Below are positions 24,701 through 37,852 of a stretch of DNA of 49,901 bases, one piece after another (positions within the stretch are counted from its first letter, which is position 1; the number at the start of each line of letters is the position of its first letter). Made by a program: the position numbers and the translations under genes. The stretch comes from Conidiobolus incongruus B7586 (Eukaryota; Entomophthoromycota; Entomophthoromycetes; Entomophthorales; Conidiobolaceae): the NCBI GenBank assembly GCA_000697335.1, contig JNEM01013615.1, positions 1 to 49,901 on the forward strand, read 5' to 3'. The notes beneath the pieces are model-generated. The model was given only the letters and a program-made list of their open reading frames with translations. It ran no database searches and was not told where the DNA came from.

Positions 24701-27021
24701 ATGACTTAATTAAAATTTATGTTTTTTTCAATTTACACTCAAAACTATAATTCACTTTTTAATCATCTTTGATAATATCAAGTTTATTTTAGTTTATCCA
24801 ATTATTTTCTTCCAACTAGTATTTTTATCTTTTTTTATCATATATATCTCGCTCTAACATTCCTTATGTCCGATTTGATCTTCAATTATTGATCTAATAA
24901 AAAAATAATTTGTCGGTTATGATTTCATGTGAATTTTACATTCCTTGATATATTTTTATTTTTATTTTCATCCTCAAATTGTAAAATATAGTCCTTAAAT
25001 TATTTCTAATAATTCAACTTTTATATTAAAATTGAATAATAAACAAACTTTGTTCTGATTTGATCAGTCATTACTCTTTCAAAAATTGAGCATTCATTAA
25101 ATAGCGATTCATTTAGATGAAATGTTAATATGTGATTGATTTGATCAAACTAATAAAGAATAAAAATGTATTATGAATATTCTCAATATAAGTTTATCGG
25201 TTGGTTATTATTTTTAATATTTGAGCAATTTAAAATCAATTAATAATAATTGTTTTGGTAACTGTACAGATTTTAACTCTATCATTTTTCATGAATTTAT
25301 ACATTAAATTATTCACATAGTTAACTTTAATACATTATAGAATTATACATAATTTATATTGGAGAAATTTCCAATGACTTAATAATAATTCATGAATATC
25401 CAAGTTTTAATGATAAAATTTTTAACAAATAGCAGAATTATTATAACATTAAAATGATTTAATAGTTAAGATTTTTATTATATTATGAAGTAATATTCAT
25501 AATTGTTTATATCATATATAATTCACCTTGATTTAGATTAATTAATAAATTGATATTAAAATTTATATAAAATTTGATTATTATTAAATGGATCTAAAAA
25601 TATAAAGCTTTATAGTAAATTAAGTCAAATGAATTTAAATACCAAATCAAGTAGTTGAATTTTATTAATTGATTATTAATTTCAAAAGTTGGGGTAGAGG
25701 GAGAATATAAAAATTCCAACACTATGGTTTTTATAACTTGTTGAAAGCGAATTTTTAAAATTGATTTGAAATTAAAATACAACTGAACATATTCAAACAG
25801 TTTATTTTTGTAATATTAAAACGGTTTATATAACTTATTTGCATAATTATTAAAACAAACAAAATTTTCTAAATTAATTAAAAGCTATAATTATGTTAAC
25901 TTCATTGAAATCAAATAATTTAATTGTATTCTTTTTAGAAAGATAACTTTTTCCATTTTAAGTAATAAATTTCTATTATGATAGTAATATGAATGGATAT
26001 TAAAATTAATATTAACATTATCCCAATTGTATATACATAATATATTTTAATTCGATTATTGTAGTTATTATTTATTCAAATATATTTAAGCATTTCACTA
26101 AAACTTCATTGAATTTTTTATCCAAGTTTTATTAGTAATGATATATTGGATGGATAGAGATTTTTCAATTCAATAAATGTTCAAAAATTGCGTCATATAA
26201 GCTTAATAATGATATTTTAAGTATTATTTATTTATGATATAACTAATGTTCATATTATAGTCAACTGAATATACCTTTGAATTTTTTTATCATTTATTAA
26301 TTGCATAATACTTAATAATAATCTTCAATTTAAGTTTATAGATTACTTTATCCAGATTTCTTGCCTATTGTAACTAAACTATAACTCAAAAAAGTTAATA
26401 AACATTTGCATATTAATGTCTATAATGTATCACTCGGATGAAATCGGAATATTGTTATATATTTAATTAAAGATGATTAAAATTGCATTTCCAATTTATC
26501 AGTTGAAATTTATTACATGACGAGCCTTTAAATAAAAGAGAGCTTTGGTTAGCGTTGAATGGGTTGTAGATGTGATTTTCTCCAGGTTCATCTGCTGTAA
26601 ATTTATTAAACATTAAATTAATGAAATGAGATGGTGTTCATAAATGAAAAAAAGGTGGAAGTCGAGATGCAAAATTAAAATGAGAGTATTAGAGATAAAG
26701 AATATTCGTTAAACGTACATATTGTATTACAAATTATATTAAAAGTATAAAAACATCGGACTATTATATAGACCGTAAAATTACTAAAAATATACAATAT
26801 TTATATGTTAATGAATATTATGAGTTTTATTATTAATGATACAATTTTGAATGACAATCAATGTGACAACTTCAGTTGTCTTGGGTTTTCAACTGTAACA
26901 TTTATGTTCCAAACAGTTGATAGGATTTTAAACAACTTGTGAAATGATGAGATGTTAGTATAGTTGCTATTGGTTCTACCAATATACTCTTGATTATAGC
27001 AATAAATGTGTCAATAATTAA
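24701..27021. other. Gene-poor A/T-rich spacer
   Basis: Stops are dense in all six frames. A 62-codon minus frame at 25594-25782 has no recognisable features. No tRNA, repeat unit or exon series is seen. Confidence 0.4.
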
Positions 27022-27342
27022 TTATATAGCTGAAATAGATTTTCTGGCCTTACGGAGGTTCTTCAGCGTAGAAAGTACTCGATTGGGGAAGTTCCTGGAC
27101 TGACTCCTTCTGGGAGGTGATTTGGCACTGTTTGTATCGAGGTTTAATTCAGTAACCATATCTATAGTAGACTGATGTGTAATTGGTACTCTGTTTGTGT
27201 TTTCAAACAGCCTGAAATTGACATCTTCGTTGAAGCTCACTCGCTTAGTACTAGGTGATTTGGAGCGGCTGCGAAGATGGGTGTCATTGTCAGACTCATC
27301 AACAAAAGATAAATCGAGAGAGGATCGTCGGGTCAGGGTCAT
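27022..27342 (-). CDS. Small basic protein with a PP1-docking (RVxF) motif
   Basis: An intronless 106-residue frame with GC well above the flanks and a TATA-like element about 60 bases before the ATG (minus strand, near 27400). The protein begins MTLTRRSSLDLSFVDESDND, then has a Ser/Arg-rich stretch followed by KRVSFNEDVNFRLF. KRVSF fits the RVxF consensus (K/R, V/I, any, F) by which regulatory proteins dock to the catalytic subunit of protein phosphatase 1. RRSS, RSKSPS and SPPRRSQSR are likely phosphorylation sites. The C-terminal 25 residues are strongly basic. No catalytic domain and no homologue is recognised. It may be a PP1 regulator; a chance motif cannot be excluded. Confidence 0.6.
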   Translation of the reverse strand: MTLTRRSSLDLSFVDESDNDTHLRSRSKSPSTKRVSFNEDVNFRLFENTNRVPITHQSTIDMVTELNLDTNSAKSPPRRSQSRNFPNRVLSTLKNLRKARKSISAI

Positions 27343-27477
27343 ATTTACTGCAGCAAAAATAAAGACTAAAGTCTATGATCTCAGAAGGATGAGGCAATGC
27401 TTATATAATGATTTGATACCACCCACCATCTTAACTCCACCATTCTAAATAATTCCAATATTATGGATCATTCAAAA

Positions 27478-27487
27478 GGGGGGGGGG
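27478..27487 (+). repeat. Run of ten G bases
   Basis: An uninterrupted poly-G tract of ten, about 135 bases upstream of the minus-strand gene at 27022-27342. In this base composition it is the only such tract in the window. Confidence 0.9.
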
Positions 27488-30400
27488 AATTTCCCAAATT
27501 CAAAATTTTATAATTTTATTTGTGTTTGCTATACTTGAAAAAAATGCTCTATTTCATCCAATATGGGCTTATATTTGCCTATTCCATCAGGTCTTGTGAG
27601 TAAATATAGGATCTGTTATCATCAAAGGGAGAATGATTCATACTTTATCGATTCTGATTGGTAACCATGAGGTTGGGAATTGCCTCCTTGATAAATACAG
27701 TCTTACTAAGAGATAAGAAAATCAAAGAAAGCGATAGTTTTGAAAAATATTAACTCGCAAGAGCTGCAATTGGATTTAAAAGCAAATGATTTGATATAAA
27801 TAATATAAAAGCCGAATGAACCAAGGAAGAAGGTTAGTACTTGGTTTTAAAAATTAATTAGCATTCTAGAATATTTCCACCCAATCTATTTTTACATTCT
27901 AAATTCCAGTCAAATGAAATTTCATTCGAACCAATGAACTGGTCTCTCACGAGTGTCATGTTGCTAAAAATTCCTTTTATAGCCATAGATGTACAAATGG
28001 GAGATTATAATATCCATTCATTCTGAATAGAACATTACACTTATCTATTCTTTTATTGTACTACTGCTATTTGATTATCTCAATTACATAAATTAAATAT
28101 TCATTAAGATTATCCATACATGTTAAAACTATACACAAGTATATAACTAGTTGATTATCTATATATATTATGGTGTTTACTATAGTCAATTAAATTTATC
28201 AAGCCTGAATCATATTGATAGCCTTGTAGGTATGTTCTATAAAAGGCAATCTATCTATATGGATGCAGTTTCAATTAGCTGGATATCTAAGACTTTATTA
28301 ATAATAAAAAATCGATAGCCCGATTTCTTAGGTCAGATTCTTCTATTTCTTAGTAATAACTATATACCTGTTCTAGTAGTACATATAGATTATGGTGACG
28401 AGTACTTGTGAATATTAATGTTGCGCACGTATTATTTTATTCTATGAATAATACCATATCCCGTAAAAATATAGATAATTTATTTTTAATACTACTATTA
28501 TTGATTAGTTAATATTCTACACTTACTAATAATAATTATCTCGGATTTCTGTGATTTTGAAAATCTTAAAGACCATGATTACTTATTTTGAAATTCTAAG
28601 TCCCAATAATAAGAGTTTCACCTCTTGATTATTGGAATTTAACTGACCAATTATATTTGACTACTTTAAATATAAATTGTATTAATCATAAACCACTTAA
28701 TTTGATATATTGCATATCTTTGATGTTTAATGGTGTAATTTGATAGAAATGCAATTCATCTTTATGATCTAGATGTGTTGATTTGTTATTATTGAAATAC
28801 GTTTCATAAATTACAAACCTAATTAATATCAAATGGCTCGAACCAATCCTCCAAGTTTGTAGTTTTGTATCAATTCAAAAATTTTGCCAAACGTGCAACT
28901 TTGATCACTGAAAAGAATTAGATTGTTTCGCTAGTTTTGTATAATCAAATATATATTACAAATTAATTTTTTAAACGATATTTTATATATTAAATAAAAA
29001 ACACAAATAGTTTCTTCATTCTAAATCTGCTATAACGCATTAATAATACTTTTCTTATTAATATATAATGGGTTTATAGATTAATTATATCAAAATAGAA
29101 GACATTAATAATCAATTGAATACATTTAGCATATATCTATATAAAAGTGTTAGTATTAATGAAGTGTTTAGAATAACTGGAATTTAATAGATTACGGTTA
29201 TAATTGATCTTTTCTGTATTGATTGAGCCTATTAAATATATTTTATATTCTTAATATGCTAAATAAGATTATATTAGCGAAATTGTGAATATAACTACTA
29301 GCTTGGATAAAAATTCTAAAATTTCTAATCTTATCTAAAATGTATGATATTAAATTTTTATATTATTTTTTCTTTGAAAAATTACAATATTTTATGAATA
29401 TGAAATAATTGAAAAAATATTTCGATAAGATGAATATTCACTATTTTGTTTTATAGATTATAAATATCCTAACCTTTAAGGTGATTTTGATAAAATATTG
29501 GTGGTGGTTATGTAAAAGTAAAGAGCTGAATTAATTTCATGTGTTATTAAGGTGATCAATCTTAAGAGATTTTAATGTATTCTATTCCAATAAATTTCAT
29601 TTCACTTTCCATATAATGATAGTATAATCAATTGGTACTACAAGTGTAGATATTAGAATAGTATGTACAAAAATAGAAAATACACAATTGAAGACATTGA
29701 ATCATGTATTCATTATATATATTGAATTAATAATATGTATCCTAAATTTAATAGATTTTTATATCAAATTTCCTATTAATTCATCATATTGAGTAATTTT
29801 TTATTATCAATTATTAATATGTTGGATCATAAATAAGGTTCAGTGTTTTTAAACAACCTTGAAAATATATTATAAAATTAGTATTGATGAAAGTGATAGA
29901 TTATATTGTTTTTAAAGACAAATACTTCGGATCAATTAAATTAATGTATGTAATATCAATTCATACTTTCCTATACTATGCCATTATAATATACATATTT
30001 TATTGATGAATATTTTGATAAAAATTTTTAGTTCAACTTCAAAGAAAATTATGATTTGAAAGCTAAATATTGACAATAAATTTTAAACTTGGTATTAATA
30101 GTCAAGGTAATCAAAGTAGGAAAATAAAAATAAATAAATTACAGTATTAAATTGCGATAAAATATATATTATATTTATCTATTTATTTTTATTGCTGATA
30201 TTAATATTATATATTTTTGAATATATTGAATGGTTATAAATTGGACTATTGAAAGAAGATGCCGTAATAAGAAAACTAGCCTTAAAAATTAGAATTTTTT
30301 AGTTCCTCTAAATTATCAAATGATTCATTTAATAATTATTAATTCATAATAATATAAAACCATGATTTTATTTTAATAGGTTTATAAATTATTCATAACA

Positions 30401-30556
30401 TAATAGTTTTTTAAACTTTAAATAAAAATGAATAAATTTATATTAAAAAATGAAAATATATTCCCATAAAAAATTAAATTAACTCGATATTAAATAATAA
30501 TTAATGCTTTTAATTAATGAATTTATACTGGTCAACTAAATGATACACTTAATAAA
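27488..30556. other. Gene-poor A/T-rich spacer
   Basis: About 3 kb with no supported gene. Near 28832-28920 a short stop-free stretch reads KFVVLYQFKNFAKRATL and further, but no neighbours of it form an exon chain. No repeats were recognised. Confidence 0.4.
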
Positions 30557-33500
30557 ATGGCAAATTCTAAACAAATAGAAAATGAAGACAGTTCAGATAA
30601 TGTTCAGTTGAAAAAGAGGTTGAAATATGATAATAGTACTAATGGAAGAACTCAAATGAATAATTCCAACCCTCAATCAATGTAATTCCCTACTAAATAT
30701 AACTGATATTGTTTGTTAACTTGTTGTAGTCAATTTATGATTGGTTCATTTAGAAGAGTTATTCTATAAGGGTTTGTTACTTATGAATATTATCAATTCT
30801 TTCCAGATCCTAATTTGAACATGATTACTGGCCCTAATGGTACTGGTAAATCTACCATCGTATATGGAATAGCTTTAGGGTTAGGGAGCTCTACAGCAGT
30901 TTTGGGAAGAGCTAAAGATGTTTATGACTTTGTCAAGCATGGTTATAAGGAGGCAAAGATTGAAATTACTTTGCAAGACAGAGACGATGCTAAAATTGCC
31001 ATATCATGAACAATTGACAAAGTTAAAAAATGTTCGATCTGGACAATTAATAAGATAACAAACCAAAAACAAGTTCTAAACACTGTTAGAAACCTTAACA
31101 TCCAGGTGGATAACTTGTATCAGTTTTTACCTTAAGATAAAGTATGCGAATTTGCTCAAATGACTCTTATCGAATTACTTCAAAGCACTCTTAAAGTGTC
31201 TGGATCGGTTGAACTTTCCGAAGACCACCAAAAACTTATTTTGTTAAGAAACGAGCAAAAAGGCCTTATTAAATCGATTGAAGAAGATTCAACCCATGTC
31301 AGAGTTTTAGAATCTAGGAATCGAAGTTTGAAGCAAGAAGTTGAAAGATTCAAAGAGAGAGGGAGCAGTATTTAAAAAGAATTGAGCTTTATAAATTCAG
31401 GATAATTTTGACTAAACATTCAAAAGCCAAGTTATTGTACAATCAACCTAGAATCGATCGTAAAAAAGTTCAAGATAAAGTTGCTAATTTGAATAACAAA
31501 TTGCTGCCATTAGCCAAAATTAAAAGGTATTTAGTATTATTACTACTTGTGGATTATTAAGCATTGATCTATTACAGTGAACAAGAAAAACGAATTAAAC
31601 TGCTTTCGGCTGTTCAAAACGATGTTGACTTAAAGGCTCAAAAGCAAGTCACTCAACTCAACAAATACACCAGCACAGTAGAAAAAATTCAGTCATCAAT
31701 TGAAGATGCTAAAAACCAACTCACCCAATTTGCAAACGATGCCATTGAGAGAAAGAAAAAGATTGTCAAGCTGAAGAATGAAATTGAGGGTTTAGAACAT
31801 CGTCTCAATGCAGGTCTTCCAGAAGAGATTGATTTAAATAAAATTAGAGCTAAATCAGTAGGATTTAATTCTCATTATTTCAACACCAGATAATAGCATC
31901 TATATAAATTTTCAGAATCAATTGAGAGAACGTCAAATAGAGTTAGAGCATCAGCTTCAAGAATCTAAAACTGAGCAAGGAAAAATAAGGAACCATAGCA
32001 GGGACCTTAAAGTAAAAATAAGTAATTTACAACATTAGTAAATTTAAAAGATTTATCATCTCATGTATATTATTAATTCATTGTTTAGATTTCGAGAACT
32101 TGATGATGTACAAAAACAAAAGGTACTGATGATGAAAAGTTTTCACTCCCCTTCTTATAATGCTCTAGTTTGGTTAAAAAATAATCAAACTGTGTTTCAT
32201 AAAATATACAATCCCATCTTTTTAGAGGTGATATAGCACTTGGTACTATTTGATCTATGCTTGATCTCTTATTCCTTAATGCTTAGAAGAGTCTCACTGA
32301 TTTGAATTATGCTAATGCTGTCGAATCTTGTATTGATGCAAATTATCTAAGGGTAATGCTAATCTGATTTTTAATAATTTTGAGGCTAAAACAAGGATTT
32401 TTAGACTTTTGTACGTTTTACAGAATCTGATTACCATAAATTTACGAGAGAGCTCATTGATATTCAAAGGTTCAAAGTTAATGTATCTTTTTTTAATCAT
32501 CGAAAGCTATCGGATTTTCGACCACCTGTACCAGTTGAATACATCAAGAAATTAGAATTCAATAACTATCTCATCAACTTTATCAAAGCCCCAGAACCTG
32601 TCCTCATCGCGCTATGTCAATTAGCCAATATCCATGCTATTGCAGTTGCCTTGAAAGCAGTTGACGATGAAAGAATTTCTAAGATAAAATGGCTCCAAGA
32701 TTATGTAGCTGAAAATACAAGATATATGATTAAGAGATCCGAGTATGGTACTAGGAGCGCGTCTGTCATTACAATTCATATTCCTCGTGCCAAATTATTA
32801 ATTCACAGTGCAAACTCTGAGAAGAAATTCGCTTTAGAAAAGAACATTATGGATATCAGAGATAAGATAACTGAAAATGAAGACAAGATTAAAAATTAAG
32901 CCAAGGCAATCAAAAGCTCGAGTCTCAAATTAACAAATTAGACACCAAACAACGCGAATACGAACAACAGAGACAAAAGCACCTTAAACTTAAAGAAAGC
33001 TATGATAAAGCTAAACTTGCTTTAGAAAATAAGAAATCAACCTTAAACTCACTCAGTCAGGAGTTGGACAGCTCTTCAGAAGATAGGATTAAAGAGAAGC
33101 TGAAACAGCTATGCGATCAATTGGGCAAGGCTGTTGTTAAAGCTAAGGATTTACCTTCTGCCTATACCGATTTGATTTTAGAATCTTGGAAGGAAAGGCT
33201 CAGGATACTTGAAGCGTCCTTAAAGCTCAAGACTCTTGAAAGAGCTGAAGAACAGTTTGATAAAATTCAACAGAAAACTCGCCAGATGCTTTCTAAAGCT
33301 CAAGTAGCATACGATAAAGCTAAAGCTGAGGCAACGGTGCTCATGAAAGAAGCAAACCAAGCAATCAATGACGCTGCTGAAGATCTTAAGCAGGAGCTTC
33401 AAACCTTCAGAACAGATGTTCCGCTACATCAGCTAGAAGATGACTTAGTTTCTGAGCAAGCTAAACTGAATCTGACGTTGAGTGCTAATGCAGATGTTAT

Positions 33501-34129
33501 TGAAGCTTATGAAAAACGTGTTGAAGAAATAGAGCAATTGCAAGAAAAGATTGTCTCCAATGAAAGAGAGCTAGCGAAAATCACCAAAAACTATTGAAGT
33601 TTTGCATCAGAAATGGGAGCCTAAAATTATGCAACTAGTTAAGAGCATCAATACTAACTTTACACAAGCTTTTCAAAGTATTGGGTGTATTGGTGAGGTT
33701 CAACTCGACAAAAATGAGGATTATAGTCAATGGGGAATCAATATTTTGGTGAAATTCAGTGATCATGAGAAACTTCAACTTCTCACAGGTCAAAGACAAC
33801 CTGGTGGAAAGCGATCAGTATCAACCATTATGTACTTGATTGCTATCCAAGAACTAGCTGCCTCTCCATTTCGTGTAGTGGACGAAATCAATCAGGGTAT
33901 GGACCCGAAGAACGAGAGAATGGTACATAGGCAGCTGGCCAATGTAGCATGTCGACCCGAAACTGCCCAATATTTCTTGATTACACCCAAACTGCTAACT
34001 AATTTAGAATACCATCCCAAAATGAAGCTTTTATGTATTTATAATGGGAATGGCAGCCTACTGACTTCGATACAAGGTAATATCTTTCGAAACTCATCTC
34101 AAAGAGTTATAAATAACCCAAAACATTAA
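30557..34129 (+). pseudogene. SMC5: Decayed SMC5 gene
   Basis: The order of conserved blocks is that of Smc5, the SMC5/6 complex ATPase for DNA repair and chromosome segregation. Present are Walker A in NMITGPNGTGKSTIV, then NIQVDNLYQFLP, long coiled coils (31560-31900, 32650-33590), a hinge remnant (about 32100-32600) and the C-terminal PFRVVDEINQGMDPKNER with Walker B. It is broken: in-frame stops at 30767, 31007 and 31133, and frame changes near 31360, 32895 and 33590. The stops at 31007 and 31133 replace Arg and Gln codons by what look like C-to-T changes (CGA to TGA, CAA to TAA). The ABC signature, normally QSGGERSVST, reads QPGGKRSVST. Introns remain (for example 30682-30729, 31527-31577, 31858-31915), so it is not a retrocopy. 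It is probably a decayed duplicate, because SMC5 is essential in yeasts. Confidence 0.93.
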
Positions 34130-34377
34130 TTTTTATACTATCACATGATATATCATCCTACTACTTTATTTATACAATAATATTTAATATTAATTAAATA
34201 CTATTAATAACTAGCAACATTATTATTTTATAAGGACCATATATGTAAACTAGAATATAATATGATCAATTAATTTAATATCAAATATTGTCATTGATAC
34301 TCTAAATAAGTATAAAGCCGTAATTTTATTAATAAAATGTGATAAATTTTATTATATTGATTACGTATATACTAATG

Positions 34378-34379
<2 letters not shown>

Positions 34380-34409
<30 letters not shown>
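34380..34409. repeat. (TA)15 microsatellite
   Basis: Thirty bases of alternating A and T in the spacer after the SMC5 relic. The spacer 34130-35357 holds no gene I can support. Confidence 0.95.
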
Positions 34410-34411
<2 letters not shown>

Positions 34412-35357
34412 TTCAGAGTTTAGGCAAATCATTAAAATAAAGTATTTCAGATTTAGTTAAAGTAATTGATTATTGCCAGTAAAGTTGAATTTAACAACTT
34501 TCAGAATTTAAAGATGGCTACAACTTTATCATCAATAATCTGAATTATTTTATAATTTGAATGTTGAATATTTATATTTTTTTTTAAATTTAAAGCTGAA
34601 TAGTTTTCATATATCAATTGTATGCAATCCTAGTTCTATTGATCATAGTGAGATAATATATCTTGTATGAATCCATTATATAAAATAGAAATTGCAAAGT
34701 TGTTAAATACATCATTTTAAATTCTCTTTGATGGTTAAAATTTATTCAAGGTACATCCTCAATATGTTTTTGATTGATAAAATAATCAATTGTGAAATTA
34801 TGTTATTATGAAAAATGATTAAATAAGTTGATGCATTATTTTATTAATATTAAAAAAAATCCTATTATTTAAAAATACAATAAAGTAGTTTTAAAATCAT
34901 TAGTAAATTATTATTTTATATATTTGAGTTTTGCATTTAATAAAAGAGAAAAAATAGCTCCAAATCTGTTCCTAATTCTTATAATATTTAAATAGATAAG
35001 CCGACTATATTATTTAATTTGGCTTTATTACATACTATTTTTATAGATAAAAAGAGTCAATTTTCAGAATTATTATAATAAGTTCAATTTTTGATTATCA
35101 GAGGAATTTGAGTAAATAAATAGTTAATGAATTGAATAAAATTTACAATTATTGAATTCAACTTATAATATTGTGTTAAATATGCCTTTATAAATTATTA
35201 ATCACGGCCCGTAGTATATTCGATAGAAAATGTAACAATAAAAAATCTTTAATTAATATTAAATCAGAAAGTGGAAGAAGGTTGTATGATAAGGGAGATA
35301 TCTATGATGATAAATATTATATTATAATATTATTATATAGTTCAAATTATATTAATA

Positions 35358-35900
35358 TTAGATTCGACCGATGTTTTTTGGGTAGTTTATGTCGGAGATC
35401 GATATTATACTACCATTATTATTAAAGATGCTGGCCATCAAGCTTATTGGGACAATTCATTCGAGTTGTAAGTATTTAATATATCTCAATTTATTTAGTA
35501 TTATTCTAACCTAATGATGCTGTTTCAAATAATGAAGTTCGAGTAGAATGCATGCATGATGATGGAAGTGATGTAGGTGAACTAATTGGTAGGGTTTATA
35601 TTCGAATGGATAATATTATTAAATATGGTGAAGTTGAGCAGTGGTACCAATTAGAAAAGAAAGAAGATTTTCGAGGATAAGTGAAATTGAAAGTGAGATA
35701 TCAAAAGGTATTGGTTTAGAATGTGAAATGAACGAATATATGATTAACGATTGTAGTAGAGTATGATTCAAACTCATATAACTCCATTCGCTGAGCCAAA
35801 GGTTGGAGGATTTGTTAGCAATCAAGATGGTTTTCAAAATCCTACAGGATATCCTCCATACCTTGGACTTTTCCTAATTTATAATGTATTTAAACATTGA
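35358..35900 (+). pseudogene. Probable C2-domain protein pseudogene
   Basis: Conceptual pieces spell the middle and end of a C2 domain: VVYVGDRYYTTIIIKDAGHQ, AYWDNSFEL, then NEVRVECMHDDGSDVGELIG, WYQLEKKEDFRG and VKLKVRYQK. These match the usual C2 pattern (YV.V..G.....T..i....P.WNE.F.F, then l.v.v.D.d..dd.iG and W..L....G.i.l...Y). A plausible intron follows at about 35703-35759, then a Pro/Gly-rich tail with NPTGYPPYLG ending at 35900. An in-frame TAA at 35678 interrupts the domain, and the junction after WDNSFEL (donor GTAAGT near 35469) lacks a clear acceptor in frame. No N-terminal start is visible. It lies next to the AT-rich repeat block. I judge it broken; an unusual splice pattern is the alternative. 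Confidence 0.5.
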
Positions 35901-36229
35901 TTAGTACATAATTGGTTTATTATATTATTAATAAACTTATTTCTATTATTAATTTAATTAAAAGTGGCTCTATAACCAGTAATTTTAACTTTAATCATAC
36001 TAATTGTTATATACAACTACACAAGTTTAAAGATAAAAAATATATTATACTTAATATACACAAACATAATAATATTTAAATTATTATATTTTCTTATTAA
36101 CTATTGATATAAGCTTAGAAATTGATATGAAATTAGGTTTTATGAATTTCAATAATACTCTGTCATTAAAAATATTAGTGTAGAAATTAAGTAATAGCAC
36201 AATTTTAAGATTGAAATTAAACAAATAAA

Positions 36230-37340
36230 TTAATAAATAATATATAAAAATTAATGAATAATATAAAATTAATAACCTTTTTTATTATTAATAATTCTTT
36301 TCTATACCTTTAGTAAGCTTCTAATACTTAAAAAACAATTTTTTTATTAAAGACTGAAATTTAATGTTTTACAAACTAATTTAATTTGTTTATAGGAATT
36401 TTTTTTCTTATAAGCTGTTTTTTAATTGTCTAAAACAATTATAATTATATAAGTTATAATCAAATAAATATATTAAATGTAATAACTCCCTTTAATTTTT
36501 TTTATATAAGAAATCTTTTATAGTTTTAGTTTTATGCATTTTATAATTATTATATAAAATAATAAGTGTTTTTAATTTATATTGAGGATATTATTTAAAA
36601 ATTATTTTATTTAAAAAAATAATATATAATTTACTATTAATTAATTTTCTTTGAGGTATTAAATAAAAAAACTATATACCATTATAATTTATTATAATAA
36701 TTAACATTTATTTATATTTAAAGTATTAATTTATTAGAATTTGTAGAAAAAATTAATTTAGTTTAATTTAACATTTTATTTTATTTTTAAATAAAAGATT
36801 ATATAAAAATTTTTAATTTATTAATTATAAATATTTATTGTAAAAACTTTTATTTTTAGTTATACCTTAATAAGTTTAATTTAACTATAACTACTTTAAT
36901 TTTCTTTTAAGCTTTTATTAAATCATAAGGTATCTATTTTATATTTTTATTAATTAATCTAAGTTTAAATTTAAGTAAATGTAATATATTTGTATAATTT
37001 ATATTAAATTACTTTAATAATTTTTTAACAAAAATAAAAAAGTATTTCTTAATATATTTTTTTACTTTATTAATAAGTAAAAGAATAACAGTAGAAATTA
37101 ATTTTTTAGATTTTAGTAAATTTTAAATAATATCCTTTTTAATTTTAAAATCACAAATCTAATAATATATAGTAGTTTTAAATAAAACACCATCTTTATA
37201 AACTATTTGTAAGTTTTAAATAATTTTAAAAGGTTTATAATTAAGTTTTAAAAATACAAAAATAAAAACCTTTTGATAATTATAATCTAATTCAAATATA
37301 ATTAAATTTAAGTGTAAATTTTAAAATCAAAATATTTTAA
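36230..37340 (+). repeat. Degenerate AT-rich dispersed repeat, larger copy
   Basis: About 1.1 kb of nearly pure A/T with no open frame. Its first 300 bases (36230-36530) align with the minus strand of 1-330 of this window. Where the two differ, this copy often keeps C or G where the other has T or A. The texture is that of an old mobile element that has lost most C and G. I cannot assign a family or find terminal repeats. The flanking 35901-36229 and 37341-37852 hold no gene. Confidence 0.6.
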
Positions 37341-37397
37341 TAAAATAATAATTAAAATTGAATATATATATATATAGTTTGAAAATATTTATTTTCC

Positions 37398-37404
<7 letters not shown>

Positions 37405-37428
<24 letters not shown>
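37405..37428. repeat. (TA)12 microsatellite
   Basis: Twenty-four bases of alternating T and A, just past the AT-rich repeat block. A shorter run lies at about 37365-37376. Confidence 0.9.
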
Positions 37429-37852
37429 ATCTTTCAAAATGTATAATATGTTTGAAAGATTAGAAATTAAAAAATTTCCCATTTCTTAATTTCTATACTA
37501 ATAATTACAGAATCCACTTCAAGAATATGTAAATATTTAATCTATATTAATGAAAGCTCAATATTATAATTGGAATACATGATTTTATATATTTCAGCAC
37601 TATACCATTATCTAGTACTTTATCATATTATATTTACTGATTTACACCATTTGAAATATTTATCATTTTGAAATTTATTTATGATATTGAAAAAATTATT
37701 TATTTGAGATTGATGATATATGTGTTGATGATTTTGAATAACAAAGTATCAATATAAATGAGTTAAATTTGCAGAATATCATACATGAAAAAATCACACT
37801 TAATTCCTAATAATGATGATATTGAATGAGTTAATGAAGATTATATGAAAAT

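Noticed and set aside
27197-27448. 83-codon plus-strand frame over the PP1-motif gene
   Set aside because: Antisense overlap; the minus-strand frame has the better protein character and a conserved-type motif.
30767-31135. Alternative genetic code, suggested by TAA at a conserved Gln and TGA at a conserved Arg in SMC5
   Set aside because: The intact genes in the window use TAA, TAG and TGA only as ends, and SMC5 also has frame changes and an altered signature motif, so it is a pseudogene.
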